Shown: positions 57,585-64,000 of the stretch, piece after piece
Position numbering within the stretch: position 1 is the stretch's first letter
How the letters are laid out: every line of letters starts with the position of its first letter
Source: Paracoccus fistulariae
GTDB lineage: Bacteria > Pseudomonadota > Alphaproteobacteria > Rhodobacterales > Rhodobacteraceae
Length of the DNA stretch: 64,000 bases
NCBI RefSeq assembly: GCF_028553785.1
Contig: NZ_CP067136.1
Coordinates: 2,664,501-2,728,500 of the forward strand
Reading direction: 5' to 3'
Notes under the pieces: generated by a model
What the model saw: the letters and a program-made list of their open reading frames with translations, nothing else
Database searches by the model: none
What the model was told of the DNA's origin: nothing
Program-made: the position numbers and the translations under genes

Positions 57585-58220
57585 TTATCGCACCTGCTCC
57601 ATCAGCACGCGATCTCTGCTGCAATCGCGCCTAACATCTGGGGCGCAATCGCGCGGCTGCAGGTCGCGCGTCAGGCAGATACGGACCTCTTGCAGGGCGG
57701 TTCCCTGACAGGTCACGGTGATGCCGTCGCGGGTCAGATCTGGATTGGTCTCGATGAATGCGTCTTCAACGACCTTGGGGGGCAGGGTGATATCGCGATC
57801 CAGATCGTCGAAAGCCTCGGGGATCTCGACGATCTGCGCCGCCTCGCGCGTCAGTGAGTAGTAGCGCTGTGCCGATAGTCCCGTGCAGCGCCCGTGCTTT
57901 TTCCACTGATACCAAGCCAGTCCACCTGAGCCCATGATGTCCGCCATTGCCTGACTTTCCCGTCGCGAAGGGTCGCGTTCCACGGTGCGGCAATCCTGCG
58001 GCCAGCCGCGTTCGTATTGCGGCCACAGGCCATGCACGACGAAATCAATATCTCCTCCGCGCCGACATTGATCGGCATTTCGGTCATCCCCTGTTGCGCG
58101 GCACCAGCTTGGCGACCAGCTCAGCGAAAGGACGTAGTAATCGAACTCTCCGGCCCGGTCTTCGGCGGTCGACATGCCCGGCATCAGGGTCAGGATCAGG
58201 CTGATCAGCAGATATTTCAT
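57585..58220 (-). CDS. RNase T2 family ribonuclease
   Basis: A 211-residue secreted acid endoribonuclease with a signal peptide (MKYLLISLILTLMPGMSTAE). The first catalytic segment is FVVHGLWPQ (His63), the second WYQWKKHGRC (Lys108, His109). The family's usual His-Glu before W is Tyr104-Gln105 here, so the Glu that stabilises the transition state is missing; activity may be reduced. Seven cysteines suit a disulfide-bonded extracytoplasmic protein. The gene ends right beside the intergenic repeat. Confidence 0.9.
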   Translation of the reverse strand: MKYLLISLILTLMPGMSTAEDRAGEFDYYVLSLSWSPSWCRATGDDRNADQCRRGGDIDFVVHGLWPQYERGWPQDCRTVERDPSRRESQAMADIMGSGGLAWYQWKKHGRCTGLSAQRYYSLTREAAQIVEIPEAFDDLDRDITLPPKVVEDAFIETNPDLTRDGITVTCQGTALQEVRICLTRDLQPRDCAPDVRRDCSRDRVLMEQVR

Positions 58221-58405
58221 CGCGCCAGATTAGTCCGGGTGGGAATAACGTCCACCCCGAACTGCGCGAATCCTCTTTTCCCCGGGCGTGAATGGCGTTA
58301 TATCAGCCCGGAATTCCCCCCGAAAACGTGGAATGGCAGCTGCCGAAAGCCGTTTTCCCCGGCCTGGCCAGACATGTTCAAGGCAGAGACGCGAAGGAGA
58401 TTTAG

Positions 58406-59164
58406 ATGAGCAAGCCGTTGATGGCCAAGGCCACCGCCGTCTGGCTGGTGGATAACACCACGCTCAGCTTCAAGCAGATCGGTGACTTTACCGGCATGCA
58501 TGAGCTTGAGATCCAGGGTATTGCTGATGGTGATGTGGCCGTCGGCGTGAAGGGTTATGACCCGATTGCCTCGCATCAGCTTGATCCCGAAGAGATCAAG
58601 AAGGGCGAAGCCAGCCCGACCTATAAGCTGAAGCTGAAATACAACCCGGCTTCCGAAGGCGAGGAGAAGCGTCGCGGCCCGCGCTATACGCCCCTGTCCA
58701 AGCGGCAGGACCGGCCGGCGGCGATCCTGTGGCTGGTCAAGTTCCATCCCGAACTGGCCGATGCGCAGATTGCCAAGCTGGTCGGCACCACCAAGCCGAC
58801 GATTCAGGCGATCCGCGAACGCACACACTGGAATATCCAGAACATCCAGCCCATCGATCCGGTGGCGCTTGGCCTGGCCAAGCAGACCGAACTGGATGCC
58901 GCCGTGCAGAAAGCCGCCAAGAAGCGCGGCGCGGATGGCGATGTGATGACCGATGATGAGCGTCGCAAACTGGTCAGCACCGAGACCTCGCTGTCGATGG
59001 GCGATGAGCCGCGTCTGCCCAGCTCGATCGCCGGGCTTGAGAATTTCAGCCTGTCCGACGATGACCAGTCCGAAGAGAAACGTCCCGAGCCCGATCTGGA
59101 TGCTGACAGTTTCTTCAACCTGCCCGAATCCGATGACGATGATGAGGACGACGATAACCGCTGA
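58406..59164 (+). CDS. DUF1013 cell-cycle regulator (TrcR-like)
   Basis: A 252-residue cytosolic protein. The N-terminal helix-turn-helix-like part AVWLVDNTTLSFKQIGDFTG and KLVGTTKPTIQAIRERTHW in the middle identify the DUF1013 family, known in alphaproteobacteria as a transcriptional regulator (TrcR). The C-terminus is an acidic tail. The name rests on memory of the family. It overlaps the following membrane protein (TGATG). Confidence 0.85.
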   Translation: MSKPLMAKATAVWLVDNTTLSFKQIGDFTGMHELEIQGIADGDVAVGVKGYDPIASHQLDPEEIKKGEASPTYKLKLKYNPASEGEEKRRGPRYTPLSKRQDRPAAILWLVKFHPELADAQIAKLVGTTKPTIQAIRERTHWNIQNIQPIDPVALGLAKQTELDAAVQKAAKKRGADGDVMTDDERRKLVSTETSLSMGDEPRLPSSIAGLENFSLSDDDQSEEKRPEPDLDADSFFNLPESDDDDEDDDNR

Positions 59165-59556
59165 TGCGTGACCGGCCCGTAAAGGGTTCGCGTCGCGGGC
59201 CGGTCTGCATTGCGCATGTCTATCTGTGGCATGAGGCGCATTTGATGCTGAATGCGCTGCGTTCGGCGGGGCTTCCGGTCTGGCTTGAGGGCGCAGAGAT
59301 TCACAGCATGCGACCCGCGGCGGGTCTTGCCCTGGGCGGGGTACGGCTGATGGTCGTGGCAGCGCGGGAAGAAGAGGCCCGCGCCTGTCTGGCCGATCTG
59401 CCGCTGCCGGTCATGACGGCATTGCCAAGACCTGCAACGATCATGTTTGCCGCCTTGATGATGCTTGTTCTGATGGGCGTTCTGTCGGCTGTGGCGGTGG
59501 CTCCGGCAATGAACGGTTTCTATCCGACGCGGCCATCGCGCGAAGCGCGTATATAA
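59164..59556 (+). CDS. DUF2007-like protein with a C-terminal membrane helix
   Basis: A 130-residue protein. The first 75 residues resemble the signal-transducing PII-like DUF2007 domain (LMLNALRSAGLPVWLEGAEI), followed by one hydrophobic helix near residues 90-115. It is translationally coupled to the DUF1013 gene and ends at a hairpin terminator. Function unknown. Confidence 0.75.
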   Translation: MRDRPVKGSRRGPVCIAHVYLWHEAHLMLNALRSAGLPVWLEGAEIHSMRPAAGLALGGVRLMVVAAREEEARACLADLPLPVMTALPRPATIMFAALMMLVLMGVLSAVAVAPAMNGFYPTRPSREARI

Positions 59557-59557
59557 A

Positions 59558-59592
59558 AACACCCGCCATGCTGTTCGCGTGGCGGGTGTTTC
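59558..59592. terminator. bidirectional terminator
   Basis: 11-bp perfect stem AACACCCGCCA/TGGCGGGTGTT with an 11-base loop. T-runs on both strands end the DUF2007 gene and the convergent GlsB-like gene. Confidence 0.88.
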
Positions 59593-59607
59593 TTCAGTGA
59601 TCGTCTG

Positions 59608-59862
59608 TCAGCTTTTGCTGCGGATCAGGCGGCCCAGCCAGATCAGGATACAGGCGCCAATCACGGCGATAATGACCTGTCCGATGGCCCCGCCCATGGT
59701 CGTGCCGAAGATGGCCGATGCAAGCCAGTTACCGACCAAAGCGCCGATGATACCCAGAATGATATTCATCAGCAGGCCATGATCGCTTTTCATGATCTTT
59801 TCCGCGATCCAGCCGGCGATACCGCCCAGAATGATCGAAAGAATCCAGCCAAAACCTTCCAT
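59608..59862 (-). CDS. GlsB/YeaQ/YmgE family membrane protein
   Basis: An 84-residue protein with three hydrophobic helices and a glycine-rich pattern (LGGIAGWIAEKIM, LGIIGALVGNWLA). It belongs to the transglycosylase-associated family, often induced by stress. AGAGGGG precedes ATG 59862; nine codons upstream do not fit. Confidence 0.9.
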   Translation of the reverse strand: MEGFGWILSIILGGIAGWIAEKIMKSDHGLLMNIILGIIGALVGNWLASAIFGTTMGGAIGQVIIAVIGACILIWLGRLIRSKS

Positions 59863-59976
59863 GTAAATCCCCTCTTTGAAACCCTTCACGGTTTCGTGGT
59901 TGTGTTGCCTTGGGGGATAAATGCGCAGCGCGGAGAATATGTTCCCGCACCGCGCGATTTTTTGGCCTGATAAAGA

Positions 59977-61449
59977 TCAGATCGATAGGCAGATATATTT
60001 CATTTCCAGAAAGTCATCCATGCCGTGATGGCTGCCTTCGCGGCCCAGACCCGATTGCTTGATGCCGCCAAAGGGCGCCACCTCGGTCGAGATGATGCCG
60101 GTATTCACGCCGACGATGCCATATTCCAGCGCCTCCTGAACCCGGGTGATGCGGCCGATGTCGCGGGCGTAGAAATAGGATGCCAGTCCGAAAATCGTGT
60201 CATTCGCCTTGGCGATGACCTCTTCCTCGGTGTCAAAGCGGAACAGCGGGGCCAGCGGGCCGAAGGTTTCCTCGGTCGAGACCTTCATCTCGTCGGTCAC
60301 GCCGGTCACGACGGTGGGTTCAAAGAACAGGCCGTCCTTGCGCTTGCCGCCGGTGACGACCGCGCCGCCGCCATCCAGCACATCCTTGATATGCTCTTCG
60401 ACCTTCTCGACCGCGCTTTCATTGATCAGCGGGCCGGTGGTCACGCCCTCTTCCAGCCCGTCGCCGACGGTCAGCTTGTCCACAGCCTGACCCAGCTTGC
60501 GGGCAAATTCGTCATAGACGCCGGATTGCACATAAATCCGGTTCGCGCAGACGCAGGTCTGGCCGTTATTGCGGAATTTCGAGGCCATGGCCCCTTCCAC
60601 CGCCGCATCCAGATCGGCATCGTCGAAAACGATGAAGGGCGCGTTGCCGCCCAGCTCCATCGAGCATTTCAGCACCTGATCGGCCGCCTGACGCAGCAGG
60701 ATGCGGCCAACCTCGGTGCTGCCGGTAAAGGTCAGCTTGCGGACCAGCGGGTTTTCGCAGAATTCCTTGCCGACCTCGCTGCTGCGGGACGAGGTGACGA
60801 CCGACAGGATCCCCTTGGGCAGGCCCGCGCGTTCGCCCAGAACCGCCATGGCCAGCGCGGAAAGCGGGGTTTCGGCGGCCGGACGGGCGACGAAGCCGCA
60901 GCCCACAGCCAATGCGGGCGCGGCCTTGCGGGCGATCATCGCGTTCGGGAAATTCCACGGCGTGATGCTGCCCACCACGCCGATGGGCTGGCGGATCACG
61001 CTCAGACGCTTGTCGGTCATGTGGGCGGGGATGGTTTCGCCATAGACGCGCTTCGCCTCTTCTCCGAACCACTCGATGAAGCTGGCGCCATAGGCGATCT
61101 CGCCCTTCGCCTCGGCAAAGGGTTTGCCCATTTCAGCGGTCAGGATGCGCGCCAGATCGTCCTGATTTTCCATCATCAGATCGAACCATTTGCGCATCAC
61201 CTGCGCGCGTTCCTTGGCCGTGCGCGCGGCCCAGCCCTTCATCGCCTCGGCGGCGGCCTCGATAGCGGTCGCCACTTCGGCGCGGCTGAGATCGGCGACC
61301 TTGGCGATCACATCGCCGCGGGCCGGGTTGATGACGTCAAAGGTCGCGCCATCCTTGGCATCGGCCCATTCCCCCGCCAGAAAGGCGCGGGTCTCCAGCA
61401 GCGAGGGGTCGCGCAGAAGGGTTTTCAGATCGGTGGAATGCTTGGTCAT
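59977..61449 (-). CDS. gabD: succinate-semialdehyde dehydrogenase (GabD type)
   Basis: A 490-residue NAD(P)-dependent ALDH of 4-aminobutyrate metabolism, oxidising succinate semialdehyde. NPARGDVIAKVADLSRAEV, ITPWNFPNAMIARK, FTGSTEVGR, SMELGGNAPFIVFDDAD and the catalytic FRNNGQTCVCANRIYVQ are present. The Cys-x-Cys active site is typical of the GabD branch. ATG 61449 (MTKHSTDLKTL) is chosen; upstream codons do not fit. No gabT is adjacent. Confidence 0.9.
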   Translation of the reverse strand: MTKHSTDLKTLLRDPSLLETRAFLAGEWADAKDGATFDVINPARGDVIAKVADLSRAEVATAIEAAAEAMKGWAARTAKERAQVMRKWFDLMMENQDDLARILTAEMGKPFAEAKGEIAYGASFIEWFGEEAKRVYGETIPAHMTDKRLSVIRQPIGVVGSITPWNFPNAMIARKAAPALAVGCGFVARPAAETPLSALAMAVLGERAGLPKGILSVVTSSRSSEVGKEFCENPLVRKLTFTGSTEVGRILLRQAADQVLKCSMELGGNAPFIVFDDADLDAAVEGAMASKFRNNGQTCVCANRIYVQSGVYDEFARKLGQAVDKLTVGDGLEEGVTTGPLINESAVEKVEEHIKDVLDGGGAVVTGGKRKDGLFFEPTVVTGVTDEMKVSTEETFGPLAPLFRFDTEEEVIAKANDTIFGLASYFYARDIGRITRVQEALEYGIVGVNTGIISTEVAPFGGIKQSGLGREGSHHGMDDFLEMKYICLSI

Positions 61450-61582
61450 ATCTGCCTCTCGGATGCGTTTGAGCGAGAGATGAACACGCCGCAGGGTGCT
61501 TGTCAAAGCCCCGCCAATGCCGATCCGCGCCGTTTGTGCACTCTTTAATGAACCTTCCGGGGCGCAGAGTCGTTATCCCCTA

Positions 61583-61647
61583 TCGCTAAGCTTTTCCCTC
61601 TTGGCGATTTCTCTGTGGGCGGTGCGTTTTCGTGCCGCCCTTTTTTT
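61583..61647 (+). ncRNA. candidate small RNA, 3' part
   Basis: Two consecutive stem-loops: 61583-61590 with 61600-61607 (8 bp, pyrimidine-rich loop CTTTTCCCT), then 61617-61626 with 61631-61640 (loop TTTT) and seven T. The second is a good Rho-independent terminator on the + strand, although no + strand gene precedes it within the 200 bases after gabD. The 5' end and promoter were not found, so the RNA likely starts between about 61500 and 61570. Confidence 0.45.
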
Positions 61648-62635
61648 ACGTCGTCAGATCCCGCCAGCAGGGTTGGAGATCGCCCGGATGCGGTGTCGCG
61701 GCATGGACCGCGCGGGCAACAGCGCGGGCCAGCGTGCAGGCGGCGGCATGGCCAAGGGCGAAGTTATCGGCCAGCGGATCGGCCAGCGCGCGCGCCCCGG
61801 AAGCGGCGGCAAAGACCAGATCGCCATCCAGCAGGGTGTGGCTTGGCACCAGCGACCGGGCCAGGCCGTCATGGGCGACGGTGGCCAGCCGCTGCAACGC
61901 CGCCTTGTCCAGGGCGGCATCCGTGGCGACGATCGCGATGGTCGTCGCCTCGCCCTGACGCTTGGTCGGCGGGGGTTCCTGCGCGGCGGGAAAACTTTCG
62001 GGCAGGCCGAGGCCGCCGAACTCACCCCCAAGCTCCCACGGCGCCGCCCAGAAATGGCGGCTGTCGCCGACCGTCGGGCTGCCAAGCGCATTCACCACGA
62101 CCAGCGCGCCAACGGTGATCCCGCTTTCCAGTACCGCCGAGGCCGAGCCGAGCCCCCCTTTCAGCCAGCCGGTCATCGCGCCGAAGCCCGCGCCCGCGCT
62201 GCCGATGGCGAAATCTGCCGAGGCCGCGTGATAGGCGGCGCGGCCAAGGGCGGGATAGGGGTTTGCGGCCCAGTCTTTGCGTCCGCCGTTCAGCAGATCG
62301 AACACGATCGCGCCGGGCACCACAGGCACGCGGGCCTCACCGATGGCAAAACCACGGCCATCGGCCAGAAGCCCGGCCATCACCCCGTCGCAGGCCGCCA
62401 GACCAAAGGCGGACCCACCCGAAAGGCAAAGCGCGTTCACCTGCGCCACCAGCTTGTCCGGCGCCAGCAGGTCGGTTTCGCGCGTGCCGGGTGCGCCGCC
62501 CATCACGTGAACGGCGGCGGCAAAGGGCTGATCCGCGGTCAGCACGGTGACGCCAGATCGCAGGTCCGGGTCATGCGCATTGCCGACCTGAAAGCCGGTG
62601 ACATCAGTGATCAGGTTGCGGGGTCCGGGTCTCAT
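61646..62635 (-). CDS. P1 (DmpA-like) family peptidase
   Basis: A 329-residue Ntn-hydrolase of the S58 family, which self-cleaves to make its active form; members are D- or beta-aminopeptidases. It shows LITDVTGFQVGNAHDPDL and ALCLSGGSAFGLAACDGVM. The LGSASAVLESGITVGALVVV segment includes the likely nucleophile and autocleavage site. Substrate unknown. It is flanked by a candidate sRNA and the phosphatase. Confidence 0.85.
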   Translation of the reverse strand: MRPGPRNLITDVTGFQVGNAHDPDLRSGVTVLTADQPFAAAVHVMGGAPGTRETDLLAPDKLVAQVNALCLSGGSAFGLAACDGVMAGLLADGRGFAIGEARVPVVPGAIVFDLLNGGRKDWAANPYPALGRAAYHAASADFAIGSAGAGFGAMTGWLKGGLGSASAVLESGITVGALVVVNALGSPTVGDSRHFWAAPWELGGEFGGLGLPESFPAAQEPPPTKRQGEATTIAIVATDAALDKAALQRLATVAHDGLARSLVPSHTLLDGDLVFAAASGARALADPLADNFALGHAAACTLARAVARAVHAATPHPGDLQPCWRDLTT

Positions 62636-62732
62636 GGGCTTATCCGTTGCATTGCCAGCGGGGCGGAAACCACGCTAGCCTGCGGCCCATGCGCATTGCG
62701 ATCAACCCCGTTTCTTTGGCCCAGGACGCCCG

Positions 62733-63194
62733 ATGACCGCCATTCTTGTCGTCTGCATGGGCAATATCTGCCGCTCTCCGCTGGCCGAGGCTGCGCTGCG
62801 TGCAGAGGCATCGGCCCGCGGGCTGGATGTCACCATCGACTCGGCCGGGACCGGCGCTTGGCATATCGGGGATCCGCCCGACAGCCGCGCGCAGGCCGAG
62901 CCGTTGCGGCACGGCGTCGATATCTCGGACCAGCGCGCACGGCAGGTCAGTCCGGCGGATTTTGACCGTTTCGACCTGATCCTTGCTGCGGATCGGGACA
63001 ATCTGGCGCATCTGCGGCGGATGCAGCCGAAAGACGGGCGGGCCCGGCTGTCCTTGCTTCTGGATCATGTGCCGGGGCGCGAAGGGCAGGGCATTCCCGA
63101 TCCCTATTATGGCGGCCCCGACGGCTTTGCACGTGCCTGGCAGGATGCCCGGCAAGCGGCCAGCGCGGTGCTGGACCATCTGCCGCCGGGCTGA
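62733..63194 (+). CDS. low-molecular-weight protein-tyrosine phosphatase
   Basis: A 153-residue cytosolic phosphatase. The P-loop VCMGNICRSPLAEAAL begins the protein (Cys8, Arg14), and the general acid lies in IPDPYYGG. No tyrosine kinase or exopolysaccharide genes adjoin it, so the target is unknown. AGGA precedes ATG 62733. Confidence 0.93.
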   Translation: MTAILVVCMGNICRSPLAEAALRAEASARGLDVTIDSAGTGAWHIGDPPDSRAQAEPLRHGVDISDQRARQVSPADFDRFDLILAADRDNLAHLRRMQPKDGRARLSLLLDHVPGREGQGIPDPYYGGPDGFARAWQDARQAASAVLDHLPPG

Positions 63195-63202
63195 CGCGGG
63201 CG

Positions 63203-63649
63203 TCAGTCGTCCTCTGCCTCCATATGCTCCAGTTGCTTGACGCGGATATAGCGCAGCGCCTCGACCATGAAGGCGGTCATCAGGCCGATATTCAGCATGC
63301 CATTCGCGGCCATCATGCCACCCAGAATGCGCCATTCCCGCGCCAGCAGCACGTCGCCATAGCCCAGCGTGGTATAGCTGACCAAGGCGAAATAGACCGA
63401 TTCTTCCAGCGTCGTCAGCGCGCCAAGATAGCGCAGCATCAACGCCCAGACCCAGACATCGACCGTCGTGACCGCCAGCGCCCACAGGCTGACCGCGACG
63501 ATGATCAGGATCAGCTTGGGCCGATGCGGCGGTCTGACCAGCCAGTCCGAGAGCCGGGCAAAGACGGCCGCGAAGCTCAGAACCGCAAGGCCTGACAGGA
63601 ATACGGTAATCAGCATCATCACGCTGCCAAGGGCGATCTGAAACAGCAT
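63203..63649 (-). CDS. two-helix potassium channel family protein
   Basis: A 148-residue membrane protein with the K+-selective filter TTLGYGD between hydrophobic segments. There are about three or four hydrophobic stretches (one extra N-terminal helix). The ATG at 63649 has GGAAAGG 8 bases upstream; an earlier ATG at 63667 has none. No C-terminal RCK domain, so gating is unclear. Confidence 0.8.
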   Translation of the reverse strand: MLFQIALGSVMMLITVFLSGLAVLSFAAVFARLSDWLVRPPHRPKLILIIVAVSLWALAVTTVDVWVWALMLRYLGALTTLEESVYFALVSYTTLGYGDVLLAREWRILGGMMAANGMLNIGLMTAFMVEALRYIRVKQLEHMEAEDD

Positions 63650-63764
63650 CGGGTTGCGCCTTTCCATTTTGCGGCAGGTTAGCGGGGTGCAGGCCGTGGA
63701 TATAGGGGGCCTTGCCGCCGCCGCCCGCTTTACTTTGCGGATGTGCCACCCTATCTGATCCTGC

Positions 63765-64000
63765 ATGGCAAAGGCTGATGAAAACAAGAATTACAAGGTA
63801 ATCGCCGAAAACCGGCGGGCGCGTTTCGATTATTTCATCGAAAGCGATCTTGAGGTCGGCATCGTGCTGACCGGGTCCGAGGTGAAATCGCTTCGCACCG
63901 GACAGTCGAATATTGCCGAAAGCTATGCCTCGGTCGAGGACGGAGAGCTGTGGCTGGTCAACGGTCATATCGCCGCGCTGACCAATGCCGGGGTCTTCGG
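63765..64000 (+). CDS. smpB: SsrA-binding protein SmpB, N-terminal part
   Basis: Trans-translation factor that binds tmRNA and rescues stalled ribosomes. The frame starts [20 protein letters not shown] and continues with [20 protein letters not shown], the family's RNA-binding OB-fold start. The right edge of the window cuts it after 78 codons. Divergent from the channel gene. Confidence 0.93.
   Translation, partial: MAKADENKNYKVIAENRRARFDYFIESDLEVGIVLTGSEVKSLRTGQSNIAESYASVEDGELWLVNGHIAALTNAGVF

Noticed and set aside
60025..61548. Long frame opposite gabD
   Set aside because: Antisense of a clear ALDH gene; no ribosome site and no motif.

Overview
The window looks like chromosomal DNA of a GC-rich alphaproteobacterium of the order Rhodobacterales, most like Paracoccus and relatives. 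The evidence is a CcrM-type GANTC methyltransferase, a DUF1013 cell-cycle regulator, COQ9, a Rhodobacterales-style flagellar gene order, and the intergenic repeat containing GGGGATATT that is common in that group. Most genes are housekeeping genes in short, tightly coupled operons joined by ATGA or TGATG overlaps.

Layout. 1-9.7 kb: a partial small gene, clpB, pyrF, a LysR regulator facing a micro-ORF across two matching palindromes, a membrane protein, a Nudix hydrolase with an N-formylglutamate amidohydrolase, tRNA-Val(GAC), L36, DUF1643, an RTX-repeat protein and rpsO. 10.0-12.2 kb: a complete 2,150-bp IS1-family-like element with 19-bp inverted repeats and a perfect 9-bp target duplication. 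It carries three passenger genes: a small basic protein, a Panacea/DUF4065 (SocA-like) protein, and a coiled-coil two-helix membrane protein. 12.3-20.4 kb: pnp, a VPLPA-CTERM SGNH hydrolase, a three-gene glycosyltransferase operon, a 1-Cys peroxiredoxin and an aldehyde dehydrogenase.

20.5-37 kb: a flagellar island. motB-like and flgE-flgK-flgL-flgI lie on the left; flgB-flgC-fliE-fliQ-flgF-flgG-flgA-flgH-fliL, divergent from fliI, lie on the right. Between the halves sits a complete dTDP-L-rhamnose operon (rmlC-B-D-A) with a convergent family 2 glycosyltransferase, so flagellar glycosylation is a reasonable hypothesis.

37-64 kb: a Crp/Fnr regulator, a cell-wall pair (L,D-transpeptidase and extensin-like protein), a HutC-like regulator divergent from an Fsr-type exporter that is coupled to an unusual sulfotransferase-like/GT90 fusion, then allA, rnhB, ccrM with three GANTC sites in its promoter, a GSCFA pair, alkB, mutY, a DUF721 protein, dsbA, a CaiB-type CoA-transferase, mscL, ald with a divergent Lrp-type regulator, rpsU, coq9, a quinone oxidoreductase, an intergenic repeat cluster, an RNase T2, the DUF1013 regulator, gabD, a candidate sRNA, a P1-family peptidase, a low-molecular-weight phosphatase, a K+-channel-like protein and the start of smpB.

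The most promising novel item is the passenger module inside the insertion sequence. It looks like a Panacea-based toxin-antitoxin (or stabilisation) operon transposed as cargo of an IS whose transposase also has a D-to-E change at a probable catalytic position. No CRISPR array or prophage was seen.
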